Translations under genes and position numbers: made by a program
The notes under the pieces: model-generated
The model's input: only the letters and a program-made list of their open reading frames with translations
The model's database searches: none
What the model was told of the DNA's origin: nothing
Shown: positions 49,571 through 60,970 of the stretch, one piece after another
Position numbering within the stretch: the first letter of the stretch is position 1
How the letters are laid out: every line of letters begins with the position of its first letter
Assembly (NCBI GenBank): GCA_017871115.1
Contig: JAFCIZ010000006.1
Span: 3,906,001 to 3,970,000 of the forward strand
Reading direction: 5' to 3'
DNA length: 64,000 bases
Origin: Cunninghamella blakesleeana
Lineage: Eukaryota > Mucoromycota > Mucoromycetes > Mucorales > Cunninghamellaceae

Positions 49571-50827
49571 TTAATAACCTAAATGTAAATCAGTAGGTTG
49601 GAAAGTTTCAAACATTCTACATAATTCTCTTACAATAAAATGCCAAGCATCCATTTCCAATCCAACCCTTCTACCATGTTCCCATAACCGTTTACGTTTA
49701 AATTCATAAGTGGCATCATCAATATTACGTAAAATTTCATCCAAACGATGCGCTTCATCTCTTCTTATACGTACAATAAACGAATCCCAGTCCACATCCA
49801 TTTCAAAAGGCTCAATAATACCATCAGCAATGACCACAGGGACCACGCCAAACGCCATGAATTCCCAAATTCGTGTTGTATCTAAAGTCCATCCCATAGG
49901 TGCCAGTCCATATTTTGCTCTTGTTAATTTTTGAATGTATTCTGCATCTGCCACCCCATTTCCAATATCATACCCTGGGTAATTCTTAAAGTATTGAAAA
50001 ATCAAAGATCGAATTCCATTTGAATATAAATCCGTTGCTTCTACATTATCACAGCACCCTTGAAATAATAAAAATATATCTCTCTTTCTATGATGTAAAG
50101 GGTGGCCTTGATCATTGATATATTGACTTATGTTGGTTTTTAAATGATGGATCATTCTTGTTGCAGAAGGGATCACAATATCACGGTGATAACGATGTCT
50201 TGAAGTCCAGATCCGACGTTTATCACCCACAGTGGTTAAAAAGGTTGCATTATCAAATAAATGATGGTCTTTATAATAGGTAAAGGTTTTGTCCATAGGG
50301 TGAATCATTAAATGGTTCTTGCCGTTAGTTTGATTCCAGTAAGGATAATCTTTGATAACCATGTCCATCATTGGTTTCACATACTTATTATCCACATCAC
50401 ATCGTTCATCCCATTTCCAAGAGTTCTTCGACCAACAGTGATATAAATAACAGCTACCAAAAAATGGAATAAAAAAAAAATCGGCTTGAGCAGGATCGTT
50501 GGTGACATAGCGTTGATGAATAGGACTATTTGGATCAACGAGTTGATTGTATAAAATGATTTCGCTATTATAATTGGATTCATCACAACGTCCACTACGT
50601 ACATCTTCAGCTACTTGAAAACTGGAGGGTGCTTCATAAACATATATCTTAGGTAAGCAAAAGCCATCTTCTATAGGTGAAGGCCAATATTGCTGTATAT
50701 CAAGTATTGGTAAAGGTGGTGGGGTTTTATTTGGTATCCATTTTTTTAAAAGTAATATAAATAAAAATATGCTGATCCCACTAAGTATTAATATTATCCT
50801 CTTATTAAATTTTAATATAGTTGCCAT
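49571..50827 (-). CDS. Exostosin-family (GT47) glycosyltransferase, type II membrane protein
   Basis: Intronless gene for 418 aa. A short basic N-terminus precedes one membrane anchor at residues ~10-27 (RIILILSGISIFLFILLL), then a Pro-rich stem (NKTPPPLPILD). This is the type II layout of Golgi glycosyltransferases. The exostosin domain is visible as KIYVYEAPSSFQV, NDPAQADFFFIPFFGSCY, LLFQGCCDN and the donor-binding signature YGLAPMGWTLDTTRIWEFMA followed by FGVVPVVIADG. Several N-glycosylation sites lie on the lumenal side (NQTN, DNAT, TNIS). The acceptor cannot be told; in fungi without heparan sulphate a role in cell-wall or protein glycan synthesis is inferred. No lesions. Confidence 0.9.
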   Translation of the reverse strand: MATILKFNKRIILILSGISIFLFILLLKKWIPNKTPPPLPILDIQQYWPSPIEDGFCLPKIYVYEAPSSFQVAEDVRSGRCDESNYNSEIILYNQLVDPNSPIHQRYVTNDPAQADFFFIPFFGSCYLYHCWSKNSWKWDERCDVDNKYVKPMMDMVIKDYPYWNQTNGKNHLMIHPMDKTFTYYKDHHLFDNATFLTTVGDKRRIWTSRHRYHRDIVIPSATRMIHHLKTNISQYINDQGHPLHHRKRDIFLLFQGCCDNVEATDLYSNGIRSLIFQYFKNYPGYDIGNGVADAEYIQKLTRAKYGLAPMGWTLDTTRIWEFMAFGVVPVVIADGIIEPFEMDVDWDSFIVRIRRDEAHRLDEILRNIDDATYEFKRKRLWEHGRRVGLEMDAWHFIVRELCRMFETFQPTDLHLGY

Positions 50828-51436
50828 TATATATATTTGTTATTTTTGTTGTTGTTATTGTTATTGGTAAACGTTATTTCAAATTATAGTTGATGAAACT
50901 GATTAAATAAAAGCGTGTATAAGATGATAAGTTGATTAAAGCGGTTGTCAAAAAATATATTATATGAAGTTCAGATATTAATAATAATAAAAAAGTCTAT
51001 AGATTTAAAATAAAATTAATTATAAAAGATGAAATTACTTTTCTAAAAAAAATACAATATTAATAAAAACGAAAGCAAACAAAACAAAAAAAAAAAGAAT
51101 CAATAAATTTATATGAGGATAAAATGGATAGAGAAAAAAAGAGAAAAAAGAGGAAAAAAAAAGGATCAGCGCTTTTTTAAGTTCCTTTATTTAAATTTTT
51201 CTACCAAAAAAAATCAGCGGAATCATAAAATAAAAACTCATTTTGGATCTATAATAAAAAAATTTTTTTTATTAGTCAAGTATGTATTATTTTACTATGT
51301 AAGGAAACTAACGTTGAGTTTTGCAATATTATTTAAATAGCAACAACGATAATAATAATAATATATATATTCATTTTTTTATTATATATAAATAAAGAAT
51401 AATAACAATAATAATTTACACTAGATTATAATTTAA
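50828..51436. other. Promoter of the exostosin gene and 3' flank of PNP
   Basis: No gene. A 75-codon plus-strand open stretch here is Lys/Phe-rich and follows base composition. An A7/T8 run of opposite order to the usual T-A junctions lies at about 51256-51271. Confidence 0.55.
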
Positions 51437-52579
51437 TTAAAATTTTTCTTCAGCAATTAGATCTGTTAATTTTTTAACCATACGTTGCATATCAAGAGCG
51501 CGAGCAGCACCAGTTTCTAAGACTTCTTCATGATTAGCCACATTAAGATCCCGATCAACATCTTGTTCACCTTCAATATGATCGTGAGGTAAACCTAATT
51601 CCTTTAAAACATCCTTTTTAGCATTTTTACCACGTTGAACCACGACAGCATTAGTCATAAGAGAAATTCCAAGAACTTTAATACCACAATGACGAGCTAC
51701 TACTACTTCAGGAACAGTAGACATTCCAACAGCATCGGCACCACTATGAATTAAAAATCTAGATTCAGCACTAGTTTCAAAACAGGGACCAGAAACCATG
51801 GCATAACAACCTTCATGCATGTCATCTAAAGAAATACCTACTTGATGACCGGCTAAAAATGCTAATTGACGTAAACGATAATGATAAGCATCAGACATAG
51901 GTGGGAATCTTGTACCAAATTGATCTAAATTAGGACCTACTAATGGGTGATTGCCGGCTAAACCTGGGAGGAAAAGGTGATCTTGAAGAATCATTAAATC
52001 ACCTACTTTTTGTTTTGGATTTAAGGAACCGGCGGCATTGGTAACTATTAATGTTTCTACACCTAATAACTTTAATACTCGAACTGGTAAAGTACATTGT
52101 TGCATTGAGTGACCTTCATAATAATGGAATCTTCCTACCATAAAAGCAGTGGGTGTACGGCTTTCTCCAAGATGTCCAAATACTAACTTACTAGCATGAC
52201 CAATTACTATTTATTGTAAATAAAATAAAAGGAAAAAAAAATATATATATCTTCTTTTAATAAGAAAAAATATATATATTTGAAAAAAAAAAAAATCTCT
52301 TCCCTTTTTCTCTTTCTTCCATTCCCTCTTCATATATATATATATATATATATATGTTAATATTAATATGTTATTTAATCATTTACCATTACTAGCAGCA
52401 AAGCCAGGGATATCTTTGTAACTCAATTCAATCTTGGTAGTTGGATCAATAGTTTCAACTAAAGTACCTAAACCAGTACCACAAATAATACCTAACTTTA
52501 CACTATGAAAATGATCGGGTATACGTTCTTTGATATATGATACACTAGTTTGATAAGTTTCTTGAGTAATAATAGTCAT
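51437..52579 (-). CDS. PNP1: Purine nucleoside phosphorylase
   Basis: Splits purine nucleosides with phosphate into base and ribose-1-phosphate in purine salvage. Exons 52387-52579 and 51437-52206 join in phase to exactly 320 aa. It is the trimeric, mammalian-like type: phosphate loop GIICGTGLGTL, GRFHYYEGH, LIVTNAAGSLN, the active-site segment VSGPCFETSAESR, GMSTVPEVVVARH and LGISLMTNAVV. The Asn in MTN is the residue that in human PNP favours 6-oxopurines, so inosine and guanosine are likely substrates. A ~25-residue insertion near the C-terminus (HIEGEQDVDRDLNVANHEEV) is longer than in human PNP. The intron lies at the end of the first beta region. Confidence 0.96.
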
Positions 52580-53042
52580 GTTAATAATTTAAATAAATAA
52601 AATCTATACAGAAGAAAAAAAAGAAAAAAAAGTGGGAAAAAAAAATTTCAAAATTTTAAAATATGTGAATTTTTTAAACAGCGCCCATAAAACTTGAAAA
52701 ACCATTGGTCAGGCTTACCAAATATAGCTGTATACTTTCAAAATAGAAATCAATTTTAACTAAATATAAAGTTAACGAGCAAAAAATTGAAACCGTTTGC
52801 TATATTGTTTTATTATATTTTTTTTTTCATATAAATTAACATAAAACTTTATATTAAACAATAAAGTGTTATTTTATTTATTACACATAAACTTTTTTTT
52901 GCATTTATTTAAAAAAATTTCATGTGTCACCCAAAAAAGGAACAAAATATGATTTATAAAGTCAATTTATTTTTTTTTCTCAGGATTTTTTTCTTTTTCT
53001 TTTTACTTCTCTTTACTTTTTAATATTCTTATTTTTAATACT
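52580..53042. other. Divergent promoter between PNP and the GST-like gene
   Basis: Starts of both genes face away from this interval. It includes CAGCGCCCATAAAAC near 52680 and a long T/C tract just before the plus-strand ATG at 53043. No gene. Confidence 0.6.
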
Positions 53043-53765
53043 ATGAATTCAGTGAATAAAATAACGTTATTGGGATCTACTTATTCAAGCTATACCCTTG
53101 TTATTCGGTTAGCACTTGATTATTACAAGATACCTTATGAAATGATATCTATTATGCCTCAAAGTAAAAAAACAAAGCAATATAATGCTATTGGAAAAAT
53201 ACCCATTTTACTTACTCCTGATCGCTCAGAACCTATGATAGAATCTCAAGTTATTGCTAAGTATCTTGATTATTTGCATAGTAATACAAATAATAATAAC
53301 GTGCCAAGCTTAACGCCTAATGACATTGAGAGACAATTGGATATGACACTTTGGATTAGTTTAATTAATGATGCCCTGTCAAATAGTGTGAAAGGGTTCT
53401 TTTTGCCTATTGTTATCTTGCGGTTGAACAAAAAAGCAACGGAAGAAGAAATCCAGCAATTATTATCTACTAAATATGCACCTCAAGTTCAAAATTTACG
53501 TCGTCTTTTAGCTATTTTGGACCAAACTTTATTAAAACAACAGCAAAAATATAAATCATCATCATCACCCTATTTACTTGGTCATACTTCACCTACTTGG
53601 GCTGATTTTTACTTATATACTGTTTTTTATGGAATTATTGGACTGAAACACGGTCTTGAAAATGATGCTCCTCTTATTTATAATTGGTATCAGCAATTTG
53701 AACAATTGGATTTAGTTCGTAATATTCGTCGTCCCGCGGATGGCTCTTTATCTTCTCGTTTATAA
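53043..53765 (+). CDS. Glutathione S-transferase-like protein
   Basis: Single exon, 240 aa. The N-terminal thioredoxin-like half (about 1-80) has ITLLGSTYSSYTLVIRLALD, YKIPYEM and IGKIPILLTPDRSEPMIES, where the Pro before ILL is the cis-proline and ES would bind the glutathione gamma-glutamyl group. The C-terminal helical half contains SPYLLGHTSPTWADFYLYT, the usual helix-6 motif with its Asp. A Ser/Tyr in STYSSY may act as the catalytic residue; no Cys is present there. The insert KSSSSP is low complexity. Substrate and class are not determinable. Confidence 0.85.
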   Translation: MNSVNKITLLGSTYSSYTLVIRLALDYYKIPYEMISIMPQSKKTKQYNAIGKIPILLTPDRSEPMIESQVIAKYLDYLHSNTNNNNVPSLTPNDIERQLDMTLWISLINDALSNSVKGFFLPIVILRLNKKATEEEIQQLLSTKYAPQVQNLRRLLAILDQTLLKQQQKYKSSSSPYLLGHTSPTWADFYLYTVFYGIIGLKHGLENDAPLIYNWYQQFEQLDLVRNIRRPADGSLSSRL

Positions 53766-54034
53766 ATTATACTATTTAAGTTTTGTTCATAATTTTAGAG
53801 AAAATGATAGTTAATTTTTTAATAGAAACGGAATAACAAACGATTTTTAGATATGCAAATAAAAAACTTAATTGGGAAAGTTTGTTTCACTAGTTTTTTT
53901 AGCACATATTTTTTTTTCCCTCTCCACTATTTTTCTTTTTTCTTTCTTTCCAACTTTTAATTTTTTTTTTCTTTGTTTGTATAGAATTAACATTTTATTA
54001 TCCTATTTATTTATTAATAAAATATACGTAGAAT

Positions 54035-56574
54035 ATGCTTAGAGCCTCTCTATTAACAAGAAGCAATAATTTTTTAACACGTTCTGCAAGCTCGACATAC
54101 ACCAAAAGTATATCAAGAGCTTATGCAACCTCCACCTCCAACACCACTTCCAGTACTGGTAGTAAATTAATTAAAAGAGGAAGATGGATAAAAAGAATTG
54201 TTTTAGGATCAAGTGTGGTAGGTATAGGTTATTTGGCGTATATATTAAAACAAGATATAGAATATAGAAAGGATCCTTCTATCCAATATGCTCATGAAAA
54301 CGTTCCTCCCTTGGCTTTACATCCTCAACTTGGTGGTGAAAACAATTTACCTATCCTTACCCATCAACTAGATAACCAATCCTCCGAAGAAATGAAGCCA
54401 AGGCTAGTTATTCTCGGTTCAGGTTGGGGTAGTGTCTCCTGTTTAAAAAATTTGGATAAAGACAATTACAATATTACCGTTATTAGTGAAAATAATTATT
54501 TCTTATTCTCTCCTTTGTTACCAAGTGCCACGGTTGGGACTCTTGAACTAAGGTAAAATTGTATAAATAAATAAATAAAATATAAGGTTTAAAATAAGTT
54601 TTAAGAGAAACAACAATAATAATTAATTTAGATAAAGATAATATATGAAAGATGATGATGATGATAAGGGAAAAACGATTTTACCATTATTAACTTTTTT
54701 CCCGCGTTTTTCTTTTTTTTATATTTATTTTATTGTAATTTTATTAATAGATCATTATTAGAACCTATTCGAAAAATTGCAGCTCGTGTCGGTGCTCATT
54801 GTCTTGAAGGGAAAGCGGTGGATCTTGATTTAAAAAATAAATTAGTAGAAGTACAGTGTAAAAATAGTGATCAACGTTACTATGTTCCTTATGATAAATT
54901 GGTCATTGCTGTTGGATCTACTTCTATTTCCCATGGGGTCGAAGGTTTAGAACATACGGTTCAATTAAAAACAATCAACGATGCTTTAAATATTCGTCGT
55001 CGTATTATTGGAAATGTGGAAAAAGCTTCTCTACCTACAACTACCCCCGAAGAAAGAAAGAAGCTGTTGTCATTTGTTATTATAGGGGGTGGCCCAACGT
55101 TAGTATCCAAAATATTGGAAACTAAAATAATATGTATATTTAAATAGGATGAATTATATTAATATAACCTCTTTTTTTTTTAAATAATAATAATAATAAT
55201 TATAAATATTATAGTGGTGTGGAATTTGCTGCTGAATTGGGTGATTGGGTGAATGAAGATTTAGTGAAATGGGTAATAAAGATAACAAGAAAAATAAAAA
55301 AAGGAAAAGAAGTGAAATGATATACGCATTAACCTAATTATTTGTTTGTTTACTTTGCCTATATTTATCTATCTGTAGTTCCCTAAGGTGTTACGTGAAG
55401 AAATCTCAGTTACTATAATTCAGTCTCGTGATCATATTCTTAATACGTTTGATGGAGAAATTAGTAGATATGCAGAAAGACGATTCGAAAGTGATGATGT
55501 GAATGTAATTACCAATGCAAGAGTGGTTCGCATTGAAAAGGATAAAGTTATTTATAAATTAAAAAATACAAGCGAAGGTGATGAATACCATGAAGTACCT
55601 TATGGTTTCTGTTTATGGAGTACAGGTATTGCTTTAACTCCATTTGCAAAGAAAATAGCTGAAAAAATCGAAGCACAAAAACATCAGCGTGTCTTAACAA
55701 CAGATCAATATTTACATTTGGATGGTATTCCTGACCAATCTATCTTTGCTCTTGGTGATTGTGCTTCAATTAAAAATCCAAAATTAGTGGAACAAATCAT
55801 TGATATTTTTACTAAAGCTGATACGTAAGTTGAAAAAAATAATAATAATAACAATAACAATATAATATAAAAGAAAAAAAAGGATAAAATTAATTTTTTG
55901 GCTTTTATTATTGTTATATAGAAATCATGACGGTGTATTGACACTAGAAGAATTTATAGGTGCCGGCAAGCAATTAATTCGTAGATATCCTCTGACCAAA
56001 CAACACTTAGGAAAAATGGCTGAAATATTTGCAGAATACGATAAAGATCATAATGATGTATTAGATATGGATGAAATGAAAGCCTTACTTTATGATGTAG
56101 ATAAAAAAATGACACAACTTCCAGCTACGGCTCAAGTCGCCTCTCAACAAGGAGAGTATTTAGGACGTTATTTTAATGCTCTTGCAAAAGCAAATAATGA
56201 TGCTACTTTGGCTGAAAAAACTGTTGGGGCCTTTGATTTTAGATACTTTGGTACTTTGGCATATTTGGGAAATACTGCAGTTGGTGAATTTAATACTGGT
56301 ACTCCTGGAGGATTTAAATTATTAGGTACGTAGATTGAAAAGAAGAAGAAGAAGAAGAAGAAGAAGAAGGAATATTATCATTTATATTGATCTTTTTTAA
56401 TAATAATAATAATAATAATAATCATAACAATATGTTTTTATAGGTGGTTTATGGGCATTGTATCTCTGGAGAAGCGTTTATTGGAATGAACAAGTTAGTT
56501 TACGTACGCGATTGAATTTAAGTATAGATTGGAGTAAAACTGCTATCTTCGGTCGTGATATTTCTAATCTTTAA
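54035..56574 (+). CDS. NDE1: External alternative NADH:ubiquinone oxidoreductase with EF-hands
   Basis: Non-pumping FAD enzyme of the mitochondrial inner membrane that oxidises NADH and reduces ubiquinone. Six exons (54035-54552, 54751-55098, 55215-55272, 55379-55824, 55922-56325, 56444-56574) join in phase to exactly 634 aa. Residues ~1-45 form a mitochondrial presequence rich in Ser, Thr and Arg, followed by a membrane segment (RIVLGSSVVGIGYLAYIL), which suggests the enzyme faces the intermembrane space. The FAD fingerprint is VILGSGWGSVSCLKNL and the NADH one is VIIGGGPTGVEFAAEL, split by an intron. ALGDCA is present. Two EF-hand loops are inserted: DTNHDGVLTLEE and DKDHNDVLDMDE, the first also crossing an exon boundary, so Ca2+ control is likely, as in Neurospora NDE1 and plant NDB enzymes. 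The C-terminus WALYLWRSVYWNEQVSLRTR is typical. Confidence 0.96.
56341..56369 (+). repeat. (AAG)n in the last NDE1 intron
   Basis: About nine to ten AAG units run through the intron, followed by a (TAA)n tract at 56399-56420. Confidence 0.85.
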
Positions 56575-57106
56575 TAAAGAGAATTCTTTACGTGATCTGT
56601 TAAATTTATGCTATGTTACATAATAAAACTTTTCATATATTATAAAATGAAAAACATATTTTTGTTACCTCTTACTATATTATAAAATAATATGAAAACT
56701 CTATATATATTTTTCATCTTGAAATAACCGTAATCAGCCATCTTTTCTTTAAGAAAAAAAATAATATAAAGTTAATAAAATGAAAAGATGGTAAAAACGA
56801 ATACGTGTCATTTATTCATTCACTGATTTATTTAGATATTTATATGCTTTAAGAATAATAGAATAAAATTAGATAAAAACATTAGCGATCATAGGTATAT
56901 ATTCCAAAGATTCTTTTTCGTAAATCATTTTTTAGCTGCGCAAAAATGATTCATAACGGAAAATGCATCCGAAAATGTAACAAACTATAAAAAGATTTTA
57001 TTTTTTATTTCCTTTTCCTTTTTACTTCTTGCATAAATAAAAATAAAATAAAATAATATAATAAATAATAAGCATTTATTCAAAACTAACAAAAATAAAT
57101 TTAAAA
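56575..57106. other. Intergenic
   Basis: No gene. A CT-rich segment at about 57000-57030 leads into the start of the NmrA-like gene. Confidence 0.6.
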
Positions 57107-58012
57107 ATGGTAACTACACCTGAACGTATCTTTTTTATTGGCGGTACTGGTAATGTTGGAAAAAAAGCTGTCCAAGATCTTTTAGATAACAAGGTACCTG
57201 TTACATTGTATGCTCGTGATCCAAAAAAAGTAACGACTTTATTCCCCAATTATGATGATTCATTATTATCTATTGTTCAAGGTGATATTCAAGATTTAAA
57301 TGCTCTTCAAGCGGCTTTACCAGGTCATACGCGATTATTTTTAGTTATCAATGATTTTACTAATTTCCCTAATACAAAAGAAAGCATTGCCAAATTAGCT
57401 TTTGAAGCTGGCGTTCAACAAATTCTTGATATTTCTTCCATTGGTGTTAATTTCCCATGGCGTAGCAGCCATATTGGTTATCAACATTACCTTGCTGAAA
57501 CAAAGATCCTTTCTTTGATGGAGCAATCCTATCCAAATGCATCCTTTATTGTCCTTCGTCCTGGTCGTTTCATGTCCAACTTATTTACATTTGATCGACC
57601 TACTCCAGGAACTGGAGTAATGTGTGATACTATTAAACCTAACGCAAAACAAGGTTGGATTTCACCCAACGATCTTGGTGCTATCTCTGCTGTGATATTA
57701 CAAGATGATATAAAACAACATGGTCCTGCTGCTGTATATGATGATTTGATTGGTGATGTGGTGAGCCCCGTGAAACGTGCTGAAATCCTAACTGATATCC
57801 TTGGTCGTTCAATTACATATCATCAGATTTCTCCAATGGAAAAATATTATCTTATTAAACCTTTCCCATTCTTCAACTTTAAAACTATGTATGATATTGC
57901 TACGATGGTGGAACCTGAGGCTATGGTTTCTTCTGGCATTCAAATTTTGTTGGGTAGAGAACCAGAAACTTTGGAACAATTCATAAAGGCCAATAAAGAT
58001 GCTTTACTTTAA
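57107..58012 (+). CDS. NmrA-like NAD(P)-binding oxidoreductase
   Basis: Single exon, 301 aa, the usual size for this family of atypical short-chain dehydrogenases. The Rossmann motif GGTGNVG lies at residues 12-18, followed by LYARDPKKV, where Arg and Lys suggest NADPH preference, and by VQGDIQDLNALQAAL. ILDISSIGVNFPWRSSHIGY holds the usual second region, and LRPGRFMSNLF is a hallmark. The missing YxxxK catalytic pair is normal for NmrA-like proteins; the sequence reads YQHYLAETK instead. Probable role: redox sensing or ketone/quinone reduction; substrate unknown. No lesions. Confidence 0.9.
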   Translation: MVTTPERIFFIGGTGNVGKKAVQDLLDNKVPVTLYARDPKKVTTLFPNYDDSLLSIVQGDIQDLNALQAALPGHTRLFLVINDFTNFPNTKESIAKLAFEAGVQQILDISSIGVNFPWRSSHIGYQHYLAETKILSLMEQSYPNASFIVLRPGRFMSNLFTFDRPTPGTGVMCDTIKPNAKQGWISPNDLGAISAVILQDDIKQHGPAAVYDDLIGDVVSPVKRAEILTDILGRSITYHQISPMEKYYLIKPFPFFNFKTMYDIATMVEPEAMVSSGIQILLGREPETLEQFIKANKDALL

Positions 58013-58521
58013 AATAAATATAATAATGATAATGATAATAATAACATATATGTATATATATAGTATTAGCTAGTATTATATTTTTTAAGTTTATATTTAT
58101 ATTTATGTTTGAAATAAAATATATTGGTTTATCACCAAATCGGATAAAAGCTTTATAAAACGTATATATACATTGATATCCTTATTTTATTATTGCTGTT
58201 AATATATTAATATAAAAGTAATTGGGTGTATGTAGAAACTATTAATGTAAACAGGCCATTGCATAATTGTTTTTATGAAGTAATAATAAAAATAAAAATA
58301 ACAAAGTATAAAAAAGTTCAAGAGAGAGAGAAAAAAAGAATGTTATTTAAATTTTTTATAACCAAATTTGAAAAAAAAAAAAAAAAAAAGCTTCTTCCCC
58401 TTTTTATGTCATTTTTTAAATAGTATATATATACATTTTTTTATTTGGCATATATTATTATTACTATGATATATTAATTTATAATAATTAAAAATTAAAA
58501 ATTCTTCAGAGAGTTTATTAG
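58013..58521. other. Intergenic, convergent 3' ends
   Basis: AT-rich, no gene. An open stretch at 58226-58423 is Lys-rich and ends in a poly-A run; not supported as coding. Confidence 0.6.
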
Positions 58522-58839
58522 TTATCTATTTTTAATATAGTAAGTATCCACAATAAGCAAATAAGCCAAGTAAAGATACCATAAAGACCCAACTATGGTA
58601 ATGGATTTAAGAGCAACATTGATAATACCAGCAGCTTCTTCTACATTTGACGAAAGTTCTACCTTGGATGGTATTGACACAGAATGATCAGTTGAAATAA
58701 AGCAACTTGTACCACTTTGAAAATCAATCTCGTCCAGTATTTTTGTAAATTCAGCATAATCTAATTTGGTAATATTTTTTTCAAGATAATATAATATCCA
58801 ATCTTGTTTATTTTTAAGTTGTTTATTTGTATTTTTCAT
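58522..58839 (-). CDS. Single-span membrane protein of unknown function
   Basis: Uninterrupted frame of 105 aa. The N-terminal ~45 residues are charged and probably helical (KNKQDWILYYLEKN, KLDYAEFTKILDE). A polar middle (VSIPSKVELSSNVEE) leads to a hydrophobic C-terminal span of about 25 residues (INVALKSITIVGSLWYLYLA continuing to LLIVDTYY) and a basic end, KNR. This is the layout of a tail-anchored membrane protein. No family is recognised. Codon content contrasts with the surrounding AT repeats, and the start has purine-rich flanking sequence as for other genes. It could be an orphan or lineage-specific protein. Confidence 0.6.
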   Translation of the reverse strand: MKNTNKQLKNKQDWILYYLEKNITKLDYAEFTKILDEIDFQSGTSCFISTDHSVSIPSKVELSSNVEEAAGIINVALKSITIVGSLWYLYLAYLLIVDTYYIKNR

Positions 58840-59463
58840 GAAAGTGTATAAAAAAGAGAAAATTAAAAAGAAAAGAAAAGAGGAAGGGAAAAATGAATTA
58901 TTATTTGATTTTTGTCAAAATTTTCAATCTTGCTACGGATAATGTGTAACGATATATAGAAAAAAAAAGTTCTACTGGGACCACCAAATATAATGGACTT
59001 TTTTAATAATATTTTGAATTTATACTTTTAAAAAGTCTTTTTTTTTTCTTTATTATATAAATATTTCAAAAATAAATAAAACAACAAATTGATAAAATAA
59101 AAAGTTATTAAAAAAATTAAAAAATATTAAATTATACGACTTGAAATTTCAACATGCCAATAGTTTAAGCTTTATTTATATAATGAATTATTTTTCATTC
59201 GACAATCATGAAATTTTGTCTTTATATATATTAATATTTAACTTGTATATTATCCTTTAAATTACTCTTCTCTTACGTTACGTGTATATATTCTCGTTTT
59301 TATTTTATTCTATTATTTTTTTTTTATATAAATACATATATATTATTAGAGAAAAACAAGATAAAATAAAAACAATGATATATAATGGATCCAGTAAACA
59401 AGCATATAAATAAAATACTTTATTACAATCATAATCACAATCCAATTACTATCTTTTAAATTA
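58840..59463. other. Intergenic
   Basis: Upstream region of the small membrane protein gene on the minus strand, followed by AT-rich DNA. No coding or RNA signal found. Confidence 0.55.
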
Positions 59464-59587
59464 TTAAGAAAGATAACAAGAAACTTTAGAATTTTGATCA
59501 GTTAGCTTGATACGATAACCACCAGGACACGGGGGTTTTTCGGGAAAGGCACATTTTTTAAATCCACAACTTTCAACAGCAGCATTA
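59464..59587 (-). CDS. Terminal exon of a small cysteine-rich protein (partial model)
   Basis: Minus-strand exon bounded by an acceptor (TTTTTTTTAATAG) and a TAA stop. The longest coherent frame reads NAAVESCGFKKC, then PEKPPCPGGYRIKL and SKVSCYLS: four cysteines in about 40 residues, with Pro and Gly. This looks like the end of a short secreted, disulphide-bonded protein. The matching first exon with a signal peptide was not found in the ~1 kb upstream, where the minus strand is AT-only; a candidate ATG at about 59685 encodes only MIIHTNFIILFFF. A frame shifted by one base is also open for 26 codons from an internal ATG. The exon may instead belong to a decayed gene. Confidence 0.45.
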
Positions 59588-60970
59588 CTATTAAAAAAAA
59601 TAAAAAGACTAGTAAATTATAAAGCAAATGGATTCATTTTTTTTTTTTTAAAAAAAAATAAAATAATAAAATTGGTGTGGATAATCATTATAATAACAAG
59701 AATAAAAATAAAAAAAAAAGACAAGTGATATGAAAAAAAGGTGGATTTATATATATATATATATATAGTTTTTAACGAGTGCTTTTTTCCTTGGGTTTGT
59801 ATTAATATATATATATAAATATATAAATATGTGCTTGTGATTTTTTTTTTTTCATAGCATGATTTAAGAAGTTTTAACTATTATAGGTACGTACATATAT
59901 ATTATATTTGCATGATTTTAGGAATGTTTATATTGGCTGATATAAAATAAACAAATATATATATTTATTTTGAAAATATGGGCTTTTTTTTTAAGGAGAA
60001 AATATGATCACGATTTAATGAGCTTTTGCATAGTAATAATAATAATAATAATAACAATAATAATAATAATAATAATGGGTATAACATTGAAAATTTGATA
60101 GTGTGGGTAAATAATGATAACGATATGATAATGAAAGTGATAAAGGATGATGATCAATTAAAAAAAAAAAAGAAAGAGATGAAACTTAATTCATTAATTA
60201 TAGTAAAACCATATATTATGTATACTAAATATGGAGAATGTTTATTTGTTATAACGAAAATTTGATGTCATTATAAGATCATATTACTGGATTAAACTTC
60301 ATCAACTGAAATAAAAAGAAAACTTGACGTATAAAAAAAAATAGCGAGAGTTTCAGCAAGTCATGTGATAAAATAAAAGGGGATGGATGGATGATTTCGG
60401 AGACAAAAAAAGAAATCGAAATTTTCTATTACCACTTTAATTTTTTTAATTAATTACTATTTACTTTCATGATAATAATAATAATAAAATAAAGCAAATT
60501 ATAATAAAAGAAGAAACTAATTAGATCCTTATTTAAAATGAAAAAAAGAGTCGAATGTTAACTATTTTGTATTTCACCAACCAATCACTTTTTTGGAAAT
60601 AAAGGAGACGCTCAATATTTACTAAACAATTTCATTGGTTCATTTTGAATTACCTCTTGTCATTTATATATTTACATATGCTGGTTACATTTTTTTAAAA
60701 TAGATTTTTTATAAAAAAAAATAAAAAAATCAGTTTATTTCATACGTATATAGATATAAAAAATATATCCAAGCAAAGCAATGAAGAATGAATATATATA
60801 TAAAAAAAAAGGGAAATAAATAAAAAAATTAAATATAAAAATAAAAAAAGAGGGAGCAATAATCCAAAAAAAGAGCAATAATAAAAATAAGGGTATCATC
60901 ATATAAAAAAAAGGTTCATTATATTTACATAAATAAAAAAGAATTGGTTTGTTTATGAATTATTATTTTT
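59588..60970. other. AT-rich interval with T/A junction and poly-Asn frame
   Basis: A T13/A9 junction lies at 59637-59658. An ATG at 60026 opens a frame of 14 Asn codons (AAT/AAC repeat, 60032-60073) that continues with DNDMIMKVIKDDD, but it has no other sign of being a gene. No other gene is seen. A presumed first exon for the cysteine-rich gene could be hidden here. Confidence 0.5.

Noticed and set aside
51113..51340. Basic plus-strand frame between PNP and exostosin genes
   Set aside because: Lys/Phe composition follows the base content; lies in flanking DNA.
60026..60265. Frame beginning with poly-Asn
   Set aside because: Driven by an AAT/AAC microsatellite; the remainder shows no domain.
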